DNA from: Bacteroidales bacterium
Lineage (GTDB): Bacteria > Bacteroidota > Bacteroidia > Bacteroidales > P3
NCBI GenBank assembly: GCA_017446745.1
Contig: JAFSQF010000004.1
Location: 60,299-124,298 of the forward strand
Length of the DNA: 64,000 nucleotides
Direction: 5' to 3'
Position 1 is the stretch's first letter. The number at the start of each line of letters is the position of its first letter. Under the pieces are notes generated by a model. It had not been told where the DNA came from and made no database searches. It worked only from the letters and a program-made list of their open reading frames with translations. Below, piece after piece: positions 9,144-17,218 of the stretch. The translations under genes and the position numbers were made by a program.

Positions 9144-9206
9144 CAGATTGAAATCATCTGAACAGATGATGAATTGATAATGTATTAATATTTGATTATC
9201 AAAGCT

Positions 9207-10793
9207 ATGGAAGAGAATAGGCGACAATATACGATGGGGGTTCAAACCTTCGAAAGGATAGTTGGAGAGAAGCTGGTTTACGTCGACAAGACGGACTTGG
9301 TGTGGAAACTGGCACAGGTTTCTCCGTATGTTTTCCTCAGCCGTCCGCGGCGGTTCGGCAAGTCGCTGCTGACCACCACGCTGATGTCGTATTTCCAGGG
9401 ACGTCGCGACCTCTTCGAAGGGCTGAAGATAATGGAGCTGGAGAAGGAATGGAAAGATTACCCCGTGATACATATCGACTTGAGCGTGGCGAAGGGACAG
9501 GACGGGCCTAAAGCCTTGGGCTTCGCATTGAAAGATATCATCAGCTACGAGACAAAGAAATACAACTTGGATATTGAGAACCTGACCCCAGGGCAGTGCC
9601 TTAAGAAGCTGATAGACGAAGCCTTTACGCAGAGCGACAGCAAGGTGGTGGTGCTCATCGACGAATACGACGCTCCGCTGCTTGAGGTGATGCACGAGAA
9701 GGAGGAGATGGATGCCATGCGTCGCGTGATGCAGGAGTTCTACCAGCCGTTGAAGGCCAGCGAGAGCAAGATACGGTTCTGCTTCCTCACGGGCATCACG
9801 CGGTTCAGCCAGCTCAGCATCTTCTCCACGCTGAACAACATAGCCGACGTGTCGCTGGTGCCGGACTATGCCACCATCTGCGGCATCACCGAGCGAGAGC
9901 TGACCACGGTGTTGCGTCAGGACATCGAGACGCTGGCGGCGAAATACAAGTGCAGCTATGAGGATATGCACGCCAAGCTGAAGCTGAGGTACGACGGCTA
10001 CCATTTCTCGGAGGATTCGGAGGAGGTGTACAACCCTTACAGCCTGGTGAAATGCTTCACTTTCAAGAAGCTTGACAATTATTGGTTCGACAGCGGCACA
10101 CCGACATTTCTCTTGAACCAGATGAAACGGTTTGGGACGAACATCTCAAAGATGGATAACATCATCGTTCCGGCATCGGCGTTCTATAGTCCTACGGAAA
10201 CTATGACAACGGCATTGCCGCTGCTATATCAGTCCGGATACCTTACAATAAAAGATTACGATTACGAGGGCATGATGTACCAGCTTCATATTCCGAATCA
10301 GGAGGTCCGGGTGGGTTTCACTGAGGGCTTGCTTCCGTTCGTGGCGGGATTGGACAGTGCTGGGGTGCAGATGGGATTTGCCGTGAAGTTTTGGAAGTCC
10401 TTGCGGTCCGGCGACATAGACCTGGCCTTGCGCGAGATGAAAGCTTTCCTGGCCGGTGTGCCATACGTGGAGGGCTTCAAGCGCAAGCTGGAGGATGTGG
10501 TGGTGAAGGAGGGGTTCTACGAGTATACCTTCTATCTGATTCTCTCGATGCTTAACGTCTACGTCCAGACACAGGTGCGCACCAACGACGGGCGCATCGA
10601 CATGACCCTCTTCATGCCCGACACGATCTATATTTTCGAGTTCAAAGTGCATTCCTCGGCAGCTGCTGCCCTGCGTCAGATCAAGGACAACGGCTACGCC
10701 GCCCCCTACGCCACCGACCCGCGTCGTGTGGTTCTTGTCGGCGTCAGCTTCGACCTGGCCAGCTGGACCATCAACGAATGGGTAGTAGAGTAG
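9207..10793 (+). CDS. AAA ATPase with C-terminal PD-(D/E)XK nuclease-like domain (AAA-ATPase_like/PDDEXK_9)
   Basis: A 528-residue protein of the Bacteroidota-abundant family with an AAA-ATPase_like domain (about residues 8-210) and a C-terminal PD-(D/E)XK domain. Walker A is RPRRFGKSLL, Walker B is VVLIDEYDAPLLE, and a sensor-like FLTGITRFSQLSIFS follows. The nuclease-like end shows TNDGRIDMTLFMP, then IYIFEFKV, the D...E-x-K core. The family has no settled function; links to mobile elements, genome defence or regulation have been suggested. ATG at 9207 is preferred over the TTG at 9192, because MEENRRQYTMGVQTFERI is the usual family start. A Bacteroidota promoter lies 70 bases upstream. The stop codon TAG at 10791 is the first codon of a hairpin repeat, so the repeat abuts the gene exactly. 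Confidence 0.88.
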   Translation: MEENRRQYTMGVQTFERIVGEKLVYVDKTDLVWKLAQVSPYVFLSRPRRFGKSLLTTTLMSYFQGRRDLFEGLKIMELEKEWKDYPVIHIDLSVAKGQDGPKALGFALKDIISYETKKYNLDIENLTPGQCLKKLIDEAFTQSDSKVVVLIDEYDAPLLEVMHEKEEMDAMRRVMQEFYQPLKASESKIRFCFLTGITRFSQLSIFSTLNNIADVSLVPDYATICGITERELTTVLRQDIETLAAKYKCSYEDMHAKLKLRYDGYHFSEDSEEVYNPYSLVKCFTFKKLDNYWFDSGTPTFLLNQMKRFGTNISKMDNIIVPASAFYSPTETMTTALPLLYQSGYLTIKDYDYEGMMYQLHIPNQEVRVGFTEGLLPFVAGLDSAGVQMGFAVKFWKSLRSGDIDLALREMKAFLAGVPYVEGFKRKLEDVVVKEGFYEYTFYLILSMLNVYVQTQVRTNDGRIDMTLFMPDTIYIFEFKVHSSAAAALRQIKDNGYAAPYATDPRRVVLVGVSFDLASWTINEWVVE

Positions 10794-11232
10794 GAGGCAA
10801 AGCTTCCCAGCTTTGCCAATGGTCGGGATAGGAATCCCGACCTCCTACATGTAGTAGGCAAAGCTTCCCAGCTTTGCCAATGCGAAGGCCAACGCCATGG
10901 GGTGCATGTCGTCACCAGCATTCGCGTTGCGTAGGATCTTGAGTTGCGTCGGATTTGCAATCCGACGCAAAATACTATAAGGATTTTTAATCCGCAAATG
11001 ACGGATTAAAAATCCTTATAATAAGCAGTTTCGGATTGCAAATCAGAAACATCGGAAATGACGGATTAAAAATCCTTATAATAAGCAGTTTCGGATTGCA
11101 AATCAGAAACAACGGAACATCGGAAATAACGGATTAAAAATCCTTATAATAAGCAGTTTCGGATTGCAAATCCGAAACAACGGAATCCCGACCTCCTACA
11201 TGTAGGAGGCAAAGCTTCCCAGCTTTGCCAAT
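10791..11232. repeat. repeat array: families C and A, in a 495-base gene-free stretch
   Basis: Family C copies at 10791-10819, 10853-10881 and about 11207-11232 (stem GGCAAAGCT, loop TCCC, stem AGCTTTGCC). A 9-bp stem (GGTCGGGAT/ATCCCGACC) with loop AGGA and a 16-bp palindrome (CTCCTACA/TGTAGGAG) join them. Between lie family A (from 10943) and three near-tandem copies of a unit with period 60 (CGGATTAAAAATCCTTATAA then TTTCGGATTGCAAATC). No coding was recognised. The stop codon of the ATPase is the first three bases. Confidence 0.93.
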
Positions 11233-11288
11233 GCGAAAGACCGTCATCGCGGGCGGGGAAGACCGGGTACCAATCTTGAAGTTGCCTA

Positions 11289-12020
11289 TTATATAGTGTC
11301 AACAATCAGGTAGGGCTGCAGTTGCCATGGTTTGGGCGTCATGATGCAGAACCAGTCGTAGAAGAACTGCACGAGTCCGACGCGTGTTGTGCCGTCCGTG
11401 ATACCATCGGTGCTGTCGTAGGGGTCGGCCATGGTCAATATGTCGTCGTCGTAAAAGTCGGGAGTGCCATTGTCATCATAACCAATGCATACCGTCCAGT
11501 GCCCGCCCCACATATTCCAGCAAACCATTATGGGCCGGTGTTGCTGAAGATGTTCGCTGAAGAATTTTGCCGCGTCGCTATAATCTGCGAACTGCGGTTG
11601 AACGTTACCTACGGCCTGAATGCCGACGACGGCGGTGTCGGACAGAAGGGTAGGGGAGCAGTCGGGACAGTAGCTCGACGCCACGATGCTGAAATCCTCA
11701 CGGTTGTGGAAATATTGCCATAGTTCCTCCACGCTGGTGCCGAAGTCCGTCAGCCTCCATGCCGAACCCGGTTTGCTGTCGGCTTGGCAGCCGTCAACAT
11801 GGGTGTGCATCTTCGTGGCCAAAATTTCCTCGCTTTCGTTCTCAGCTCCATAATATTCTAACACCATTCGCGCCGCCATGCATCCGCAAGTGTAGTCGGT
11901 GCTCTGTTGCATGGTCGGGAAGTCGACGAGATTCAGTCCTCTGTTGTTGTTCCTGTCGTTGTTTTTGCACGAACAAACAAGCGTTAAGGTAAGTATTGAA
12001 AAAAAGAAAAAGCGTATCAT
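11289..12020 (-). CDS. C39-like papain-fold lipoprotein (putative cysteine protease)
   Basis: A 243-residue lipoprotein. The start MIRFFFFSILTLTLVCSCKN has a lipobox (VCSC), so the ATG at 12020 is preferred to the longer frame from 12164, whose first 48 residues are basic shadow sequence from the neighbouring gene. The mature part contains QSTDYTCGCMAARMVLEYYG, the C39 pattern around the catalytic Cys (usually D/Y-CGPA). Later GGHWTVCIGYDDNG gives the catalytic His and MADPYDS the Asp, so a complete triad is visible. C39 proteases normally trim leader peptides at double-glycine sites inside ABC exporters; here there is no transporter domain, so this is a stand-alone periplasmic or outer-membrane protease or amidase. 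It is convergent with the repeat array 10943-11232, and sits 60 bases downstream of 12080..13255. Confidence 0.77.
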   Translation of the reverse strand: MIRFFFFSILTLTLVCSCKNNDRNNNRGLNLVDFPTMQQSTDYTCGCMAARMVLEYYGAENESEEILATKMHTHVDGCQADSKPGSAWRLTDFGTSVEELWQYFHNREDFSIVASSYCPDCSPTLLSDTAVVGIQAVGNVQPQFADYSDAAKFFSEHLQQHRPIMVCWNMWGGHWTVCIGYDDNGTPDFYDDDILTMADPYDSTDGITDGTTRVGLVQFFYDWFCIMTPKPWQLQPYLIVDTI

Positions 12021-12079
12021 GATAATGACCCAATAGTCGGGTGTGTTTTGTATATTGTTGAAGAGTAGTGCATTGTCGT

Positions 12080-13255
12080 CTATTTGCCGAATTGGATATA
12101 TGCGCGGTCCACGTCGGTGAAGTCGGCGTCGGAGTCTTTGTATTCCGGGTCGGGCATATACCACCAGAGCGATTCGAAGTAGTGTTTCAGAAAGGGGTCT
12201 TTGAAAATGTGGCCGCGGTGAGCGTAGGGCAGGTTGCGTGCCACGCGTTTTAGCTTAGCGGGTTCAGAGGGCTCTATCTTTGATCTTTCAGATCTGACGA
12301 CCCATAGGAATACGTCGCTCGAGCGGTCGTAAGAGTTGCCGAATTGGTATTCTCCATTGGTGTCGACCTGATAGATGTCGGCGCTGGTGAGCGAAAGTTC
12401 GTGACCTTCGGTGGGTTTGAAGTTGTTGATATGCAGCGTTATTGTACCGTTGCGCAGCGACACCTCTGTGCATTGCTCATCGCAGTGGTTCGAGGTGCGC
12501 ATTTTTCCTGCCCCATCGACGAGAGAGAAGGTGGCGCCAGCGAAGGCATCGTTTTTGACGAAGAAATGCTTGGCTGTTTTGTGGGCGCAGATGTTCAGCG
12601 TGAAGTCGTCGATTATTCCGCCGGCCCAGCGCCCGGCGGGCGAGAGTTTGTATTCCAGATGGTAGGGGATGCCGGCGATGACCGATAGCTTGTAGCTGTA
12701 GGTGTGGTGCACGCGGTTCAGTCCGGGGTGGAAATCAGCGTCGAAGTAGTATACGTAGGCGATGCTTATAGCTGCGTCGAAGTCTATAGGCTCGTCCGCG
12801 TCGACGTCGAATTTTGACTCTTCTACAATGCTGTTGCCGAAAACGTAGTATTTTTTCGTGATGTCGACGGGCAGCAGGCGGTTCGTGTCGGCCAGGCAGG
12901 CAGCATTGCGGTAGGGTAGGGGCGTGCCATTCATTTCCACGGAGAAATGCTTTATATTTGGGTGCACACCGTCGGGGTGGAATTTGTAGTCGTCGTTGTA
13001 GGGTGGGTCGGCCTCAAAGCCCATCAGGAGGCGTTTGGTCGTCGTTGCCGGATTCCAGAACTCGTAGTAAACGTCTACCATAGCGTATCCGTTGTCTGTC
13101 AGCGTTATGGTAAGCACCTCCTTGCGGATGCTGATGTCGGTCTCGTTCAGCGGCACCAAGTGGTTGCCGCGGGTGTAGTAAACTCCGTCATTGGCCGAGG
13201 CGCAGATGGCTGCCAGCAGGGCGATTGTGCTGATGATTATATGTTTTAGTGTCAT
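12080..13255 (-). CDS. exported protein with DUF4424-like domain and C-terminal YARHG domain
   Basis: A 391-residue protein with signal peptide MTLKHIIISTIALLAAICASA. It then reads NDGVYYTRGNHLVPLNETDI, a pattern like DUF4424 (a signal-anchored beta-rich module, often seen as a single periplasmic or lipoprotein domain), followed by a stretch VDVYYEFWNPATTTKRLLMGF. The last 60 residues read RVARNLPYAHRGHIFKDPFL and HYFESLWWYMPDP, the YARHG domain (usual core YARHG; here YAHRG, which is a swap of Arg and His). YARHG proteins are extracytoplasmic and occur near peptidases, but their ligand is not known. A C39-like protease follows on the same strand, which matches that habit. The name DUF4424 is by pattern only. 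Confidence 0.72.
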   Translation of the reverse strand: MTLKHIIISTIALLAAICASANDGVYYTRGNHLVPLNETDISIRKEVLTITLTDNGYAMVDVYYEFWNPATTTKRLLMGFEADPPYNDDYKFHPDGVHPNIKHFSVEMNGTPLPYRNAACLADTNRLLPVDITKKYYVFGNSIVEESKFDVDADEPIDFDAAISIAYVYYFDADFHPGLNRVHHTYSYKLSVIAGIPYHLEYKLSPAGRWAGGIIDDFTLNICAHKTAKHFFVKNDAFAGATFSLVDGAGKMRTSNHCDEQCTEVSLRNGTITLHINNFKPTEGHELSLTSADIYQVDTNGEYQFGNSYDRSSDVFLWVVRSERSKIEPSEPAKLKRVARNLPYAHRGHIFKDPFLKHYFESLWWYMPDPEYKDSDADFTDVDRAYIQFGK

Positions 13256-13279
13256 TTGTTTAAGAATAAAGGAGTAAGA

Positions 13280-13375
13280 TATGTGGCTTGTCAGAACCCC
13301 GCAGAGGTGAAGAAATCTCCAGTGAAGCTTCCGGTAGCGAAGCGGAGAACAAAAAAAAATAGCCGTGGGTGCAAG
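13280..13375 (-). repeat. family D repeat, partial, inverted
   Basis: On the minus strand it shows the hairpin CCCACGGCTA then CTCCGCTTCGCTA and the stem GGAAGCTTC/GGAGATTTC with later CCTCTGCGGGG. It lies between 12080..13255 and hddC. Decayed relative to the other copies. Confidence 0.75.
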
Positions 13376-13450
13376 CCCACTGAAAATCAGAATACTCTAT
13401 CCAATCTGAGCCACTGCGGGGCTTGTGGGATGTAGGAAAAGCTGGTGGGC

Positions 13451-14137
13451 TCAATAATCGTTGATGAGCTTCTGATAGTCTTCGGGGATGCCGATGTCGA
13501 TGAAGTATGCTCCAGAGGTGTAGGCAAAGAAAGCTTCGTCGGTATAGCGGCTTTGAAGTATGTCTTTTTCAAAGGAGAAGGGTTGTCCGAGGGGCTGTTC
13601 TTCGAGAAGGCTACGATGCAGCATATAGATGCCACCGTTGATGGTCCCGGTGCCATGTGCGGCGGCTTTCTCGGTGAAGCGAGAGATGCGGTCGCAGCAG
13701 TCGGTCGTCACCGAACCGTAGCGCGAAGTGTCTGGCACTTGGCGCAACACAACGGCCAGGCGCGTGGGACGCGAGTGGAAGAAGCGAGCCAGGTCGTCAT
13801 AGTCGATCTTGAACAGCGTGTCGCCGTTGACGACAACAACATCATCGTCGTTGCAATACCTGATTGCGTTGCGCATCCCGCCGCCCGTGCCGAGCGGAGT
13901 GTCTTCAATGGCATACGAAATGTCGACGCCATGGTAGCTGTTGCCGAAATGAGCTTCGATTTTTTCGTGCATATATCCTGTCGAGAGGACTATATGGTTG
14001 AAGCCATAGGGCGTAAGGTGGTCGAGTAGGAGTTCGAGGAATGGGCGGCCGGCGATAGGAGCCATTGGCTTAGGCACGTCGCTGACCACGCTTCGCAGAC
14101 GTGTGCCAAAACCGCCGGCAAGAATGATTGCTTCCAT
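13451..14137 (-). CDS. hddC: D-glycero-D-manno-heptose 1-phosphate nucleotidyltransferase-like protein
   Basis: A 228-residue nucleotidyltransferase. It starts MEAIILAGGFGTRLRSVVSD, the pyrophosphorylase signature (L-A-G-G-x-G-T-R-L), with PKPMAPIAGRPFLEL and the sugar-phosphate contact VVVNGDTLFKID, and TPLGTGGGMRNA. It makes NDP-sugars from a sugar 1-phosphate; with gmhA and hddA next to it, the most likely reaction is GTP plus D-glycero-D-manno-heptose 1-phosphate to GDP-heptose. It is the last gene of a minus-strand group hddA, gmhA, hddC, 65 bases after gmhA. Specificity for GTP is inferred only from context. Its product feeds surface glycan assembly, for which a glycosyltransferase lies upstream in the operon. 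Confidence 0.85.
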   Translation of the reverse strand: MEAIILAGGFGTRLRSVVSDVPKPMAPIAGRPFLELLLDHLTPYGFNHIVLSTGYMHEKIEAHFGNSYHGVDISYAIEDTPLGTGGGMRNAIRYCNDDDVVVVNGDTLFKIDYDDLARFFHSRPTRLAVVLRQVPDTSRYGSVTTDCCDRISRFTEKAAAHGTGTINGGIYMLHRSLLEEQPLGQPFSFEKDILQSRYTDEAFFAYTSGAYFIDIGIPEDYQKLINDY

Positions 14138-14202
14138 ATCTGAGAGGAGTGAGATGTGAGACCTATAGCCTAATCCAGTTAAGGTTAAAGTCTACGTTAA
14201 AG

Positions 14203-14787
14203 TTAATGTTCCCGTGGGAACAAAGCGGATTCTACCAATTCGCAGATAATGTGACCGATAAGGATGTGGCATTCCTGAATGCGAGGGGTGTCTGACGAGG
14301 GCACGTTGAGCAGCAGGTCGGAGAATTGTTTCATTTTGCCGCCAGAAGCCCCGGTCATCGAAATGATGCTGATGCCCATTTCTTTGCATGCTTCATAGGC
14401 GTTGATAATATTCTTCGAGTTGCCCGAGGTGCTTATGCCTATCAGCACATCGCCTTTTTTTGCCGTGCCGCGCAGTAGGCGAGCGAAGATATGCTCGTAG
14501 CCGTAGTCGTTGCCCACGGCAGTGAGATAGGAGGTGTTGCAGTGGAGAGCCTCGGCGTTCAGCGGGGGGCGGTCGTAGTAGAAGCGGCCGCTCAGTTCGG
14601 CGGCGAGGTGCTGAGCGTCGGCAGCGCTGCCGCCGTTGCCGCAAAAATGGATTTTGCCGCCGCCGTGCAGAGAGGCGATGATGATGTCGGCGGCCTTCTG
14701 TATGCGTGCCAGGAAGTCGCCGTCGGCAAGGATGGCTTGCTTGGCGGCGATGCTTTGGCTGATGGATTCGGATATTCTGGTATTCAT
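14203..14787 (-). CDS. gmhA: sedoheptulose 7-phosphate (phosphoheptose) isomerase
   Basis: A 194-residue SIS-fold enzyme converting D-sedoheptulose 7-phosphate to D-glycero-D-manno-heptose 7-phosphate in the cytosol, the first heptose step for surface glycans. The signature HFCGNGGSAADAQHLAAELS is intact: the Ser and the Asp/His residues hold substrate phosphate and metal. Further motifs are ALHCNTSYLTAVGNDYGYE, DVLIGISTSGNSKNIINA and the C-terminal TPRIQECHILIGHIICELVE, with the His and Gln/Glu that complete the active site. Length fits GmhA (about 190 residues). It lies between hddA (43 bases upstream) and hddC (65 bases downstream), so the order gives the kinase, isomerase and nucleotidyltransferase of the GDP-heptose route in one transcript. 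Confidence 0.93.
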   Translation of the reverse strand: MNTRISESISQSIAAKQAILADGDFLARIQKAADIIIASLHGGGKIHFCGNGGSAADAQHLAAELSGRFYYDRPPLNAEALHCNTSYLTAVGNDYGYEHIFARLLRGTAKKGDVLIGISTSGNSKNIINAYEACKEMGISIISMTGASGGKMKQFSDLLLNVPSSDTPRIQECHILIGHIICELVESALFPREH

Positions 14788-14830
14788 CGTGGAAAAAGTT
14801 GATTTGTTTGGAAGCGGTAATTGATGAGCA

Positions 14831-15856
14831 TTATTCGTTCATGGTCCAGGTCTTGAGGCCTTCTGTGGTGAATTCGTAACGATGCACGGAGCCGCCGAAT
14901 TGCGACAGGGCGTTGGCCACGCTGTGTCGGGTAAGCCCCGGGCAGTAGAAGAACATGAAGCCCCCGCCTCCGGCGCCGCTGATTTTGCCGCCGGAGGCAC
15001 CGGCCCCTCGTGCGGCGTGGTAGATGGCGTCGATACGAGGATTGGAGATGCTTTTGGCCATTTGTTTCTTGTGCTGCCAGCCGAAGTCAAGGATGTCGCC
15101 GATGCAGTCTATCTCGCCTTTTAGGAGCACTTCTTTCATCTGGACGGCCTGTTGCTTGAGTTTGTGCATGGACTCAATGCTGTCGCTGTTTTTGGCTTTG
15201 ACGTTTTGCTGTTGCTCTTTGATGATGTCGGCACTGACGTGGCTGGTGTCGGTGTAGTAGAGCAACAGGTTGTGGCAGAGCTCGTCCTGGTAGCGCTGAC
15301 GAACACGAAGGGGATTGACGATGACGTTGTCGGCCACAAATTCCATGAAGTTGAAGCCGCCGAAGGTGGCGGCATATTGGTCTTGCTTGCCGCCAGCCAG
15401 ACCGAGGTCTATACGTTCTATTTCGTAGGCCAGACGAGCGATGTCGTATTCGCCCAAAGGCAGTTTCAACCACTCGACGTAGGCCCCCAGTATGCTCACA
15501 ACCAAGGTGGAAGAGGTGCCCATACCGCTGCCGGCAGGCACGTCGACAAAGGAGGCTATGCGAAGCGACAGAGGGCGGTGGGTGAATTGTCGCACGATGC
15601 GGTTGTAGACGCCCTTGTGGAGGATGAAGTAGCCGTCGGTGTCTACCTCAGAGGCATTGTCGTATTCCTCTCGAAGGTTTTTGTCGGGAGCAATGAAGAC
15701 GACTTTGCCGTCGTTGGTGGGTTCTATGGTGGTGTAGGCAAACATATCAACGGTGGCGTTGAGGATAGCACCGCCAAAGATGTCGGAATAGGGCGAAACA
15801 TCGGTGCCGCCGCCTGCCAGGCCTAAACGTAAAGGAGCTTTGCTTCGGATTATCAT
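14831..15856 (-). CDS. hddA: D-glycero-D-manno-heptose 7-phosphate kinase (GHMP family)
   Basis: A 341-residue GHMP-superfamily kinase. It begins MIIRSKAPLRLGLAGGGTDV, the usual HddA opening, and has the GHMP phosphate loop DVPAGSGMGTSSTLVVSILG. The C-terminus has the third GHMP motif ASGGKISGAGGGGFMFF. The enzyme phosphorylates D-glycero-D-manno-heptose 7-phosphate at C1 with ATP, giving the 1,7-bisphosphate. A GmhB-type phosphatase is then needed to remove the 7-phosphate before HddC; none lies in this cluster, so it must be elsewhere or replaced. HddA (rather than HldE) points to the GDP-D-glycero route. A 50-base heptamer repeat (15861-15906) separates its start from the glycosyltransferase. 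Confidence 0.92.
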   Translation of the reverse strand: MIIRSKAPLRLGLAGGGTDVSPYSDIFGGAILNATVDMFAYTTIEPTNDGKVVFIAPDKNLREEYDNASEVDTDGYFILHKGVYNRIVRQFTHRPLSLRIASFVDVPAGSGMGTSSTLVVSILGAYVEWLKLPLGEYDIARLAYEIERIDLGLAGGKQDQYAATFGGFNFMEFVADNVIVNPLRVRQRYQDELCHNLLLYYTDTSHVSADIIKEQQQNVKAKNSDSIESMHKLKQQAVQMKEVLLKGEIDCIGDILDFGWQHKKQMAKSISNPRIDAIYHAARGAGASGGKISGAGGGGFMFFYCPGLTRHSVANALSQFGGSVHRYEFTTEGLKTWTMNE

Positions 15857-15860
15857 TGTG

Positions 15861-15906
15861 GTGAATAGTGAATAGTGATTAGTGAATAGTGATTAGTGAA
15901 TGGTGA
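15861..15906 (+). repeat. heptamer tandem repeat (family E)
   Basis: Six to seven copies of GTGAATA/GTGATTA in the 62-base gap between the glycosyltransferase (15919) and hddA (15856). Similar strings lie at 24464-24492 and, inverted, at 50540-50560. Copy changes would shift reading frame where it is inside coding. Confidence 0.85.
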
Positions 15907-15918
15907 TATTGATGCTAT

Positions 15919-17040
15919 TTAATCTCTGGTGCCGATGGCATCAACCATCTTGTCCCACGTGTATTTTTTCTTTTCTTCGCCGACGGCGGCAGAGAAAGCC
16001 GCTTCGCAATTGCCGTCGTAGTAGCGCACCAGGGCATCGGCAATCTGTTTGGCATCGGGTTCTACGACATAGCCTATTTTGCCGTCGGGGACAATTTCTG
16101 CCAGACCGCCGACATTGGTGACCAGCATTGGCTTTTCAAAATGGAATGCAATCTGTGTCACACCGCTTTGGGTGGCCGACTTGTAGGGCTGTGCTACGAT
16201 GTCGCAGGCTCGGAAATAGAGGTTCACTTGGCTGTCGGGGATGAAGTCGGTGCAGAGTACGATGCGGTCGGAAATGCCAAGCTGTTGTATCTGTTCCATG
16301 TAGGGTTTGGGGTCGCCATAGAACTCGCCAGCCACGAGCAGTTTCACACGTCGCTGCCCGAGGCGTGGGTCGGCCAAAGCGTCGAGGAGCAGGTCGAGCC
16401 CTTTGTAGTTGCGTATGAAGCCGAAAAAGAGTACGTAACGCCCGTCGGGGTCTATCTGCAGTTTTTGGCGCGCCAGGTTTTTATCTATGAGGTCGCCATA
16501 GTGGTCGTAGAGGGGGTGAGGGCAGAAGCGGCGGGGCTTCTTGGTGTCGAAGAGGCTGAGGTCGTCGAGGACGGAGCGCGACATGGCCACGAAGCGGTCG
16601 GTGGAGCCTACGAAGTAGCGCGAGAAGAGGCGGTCGCCGATGCGGTGTTCATGAGGGATGACGTTGTCGAGGATGGAGACGATGCGTGTGTGGCCGTTGC
16701 GCCTGACTCGCCGTTCAATCGAACCCAGGCAGGGCGCCATGAACGGAAGCCAGTATTTGGTGATAAGGAGGTCGGGACGTTTGCGCGCTATCTCGCGGCC
16801 AACGCTTACCCAATTCAAGGGGTTGATGGAATTGATGCGTCGGTGGATTACGAGGCCGGCCGGCGCTGGCTCGTCGCTGTACTGGGTTTTGCCGGGGAAC
16901 AGAAAGGTGGGGTATTGGAGGGTAAAGGTGTAGATTTCCACGTCGTCGCCGCGGTCCAGGTATTCGTAAGCAAGCCTTTCGTTGAAGGCACTCAAGCCCC
17001 CACGATAGGGGTAAGCTGTACCTACAATAATGATTTTCAT
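15919..17040 (-). CDS. GT-B glycosyltransferase (GT4 type)
   Basis: A 373-residue retaining glycosyltransferase of GT-B fold. The N-terminal half starts MKIIIVGTAYPYRGGLSAFN, with a Gly-rich loop near the acceptor; the C-terminal half has YVLFFGFIRNYKGLDLLL and RFVAMSRSV, and LLVAGEFYGDPKPYMEQI, then FHFEKPMLVTNVGGLAEIVP, the GT4 E-x7-E-like nucleotide-sugar region (PM..T.VGG..E...DG). It is the first gene of the heptose group, so it may attach heptose or a related sugar to a surface glycan, or act on T9SS or S-layer-like glycans. Donor and acceptor are not known. A consensus -7 box (17078-17085) sits just upstream of its ATG and is the likely promoter of the whole group. It diverges from the HtrA-like gene at 17219. 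Confidence 0.88.
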   Translation of the reverse strand: MKIIIVGTAYPYRGGLSAFNERLAYEYLDRGDDVEIYTFTLQYPTFLFPGKTQYSDEPAPAGLVIHRRINSINPLNWVSVGREIARKRPDLLITKYWLPFMAPCLGSIERRVRRNGHTRIVSILDNVIPHEHRIGDRLFSRYFVGSTDRFVAMSRSVLDDLSLFDTKKPRRFCPHPLYDHYGDLIDKNLARQKLQIDPDGRYVLFFGFIRNYKGLDLLLDALADPRLGQRRVKLLVAGEFYGDPKPYMEQIQQLGISDRIVLCTDFIPDSQVNLYFRACDIVAQPYKSATQSGVTQIAFHFEKPMLVTNVGGLAEIVPDGKIGYVVEPDAKQIADALVRYYDGNCEAAFSAAVGEEKKKYTWDKMVDAIGTRD

Positions 17041-17077
17041 AAACTAACGGTTATTCGTCTCTTCTTTGTTCAGTTTG

Positions 17078-17085
17078 CAAATTTA
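17078..17085 (-). promoter_or_regulatory. Likely -7 box of the heptose gene group
   Basis: Reads TAAATTTG on the minus strand, 38 bases from the glycosyltransferase ATG. No clear -33 TTG was found at the usual spacing. Confidence 0.4.
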
Positions 17086-17145
17086 CAAATGTTTTTTAAA
17101 ACGATATAATAAAATACTCTTTTTGTTGTTAATTGTTGCGGTAGC

Positions 17146-17178
17146 TTCATCGCAGACGGGGATGCCCGCCTGCCAATG
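17146..17178 (-). repeat. family B-like repeat, inverted and degenerate
   Basis: Reads on the minus strand as GGCAGGCGGGCATCCCCGTC and TGCGATG. It lies in the spacer between the glycosyltransferase and the HtrA-like gene. Confidence 0.5.
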
Positions 17179-17218
17179 AATCGCTATTTACTGGATACTC
17201 AACAATAAAATATTAGAT

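Noticed and set aside
10706-10960. 84-residue minus frame over the repeats after the first ATPase
   Set aside because: Consists of translated repeats and the complement of the ATPase end.
10943-11183. CRISPR-like array
   Set aside because: Units of period 60 are palindromic with no unique spacers and no cas genes nearby.
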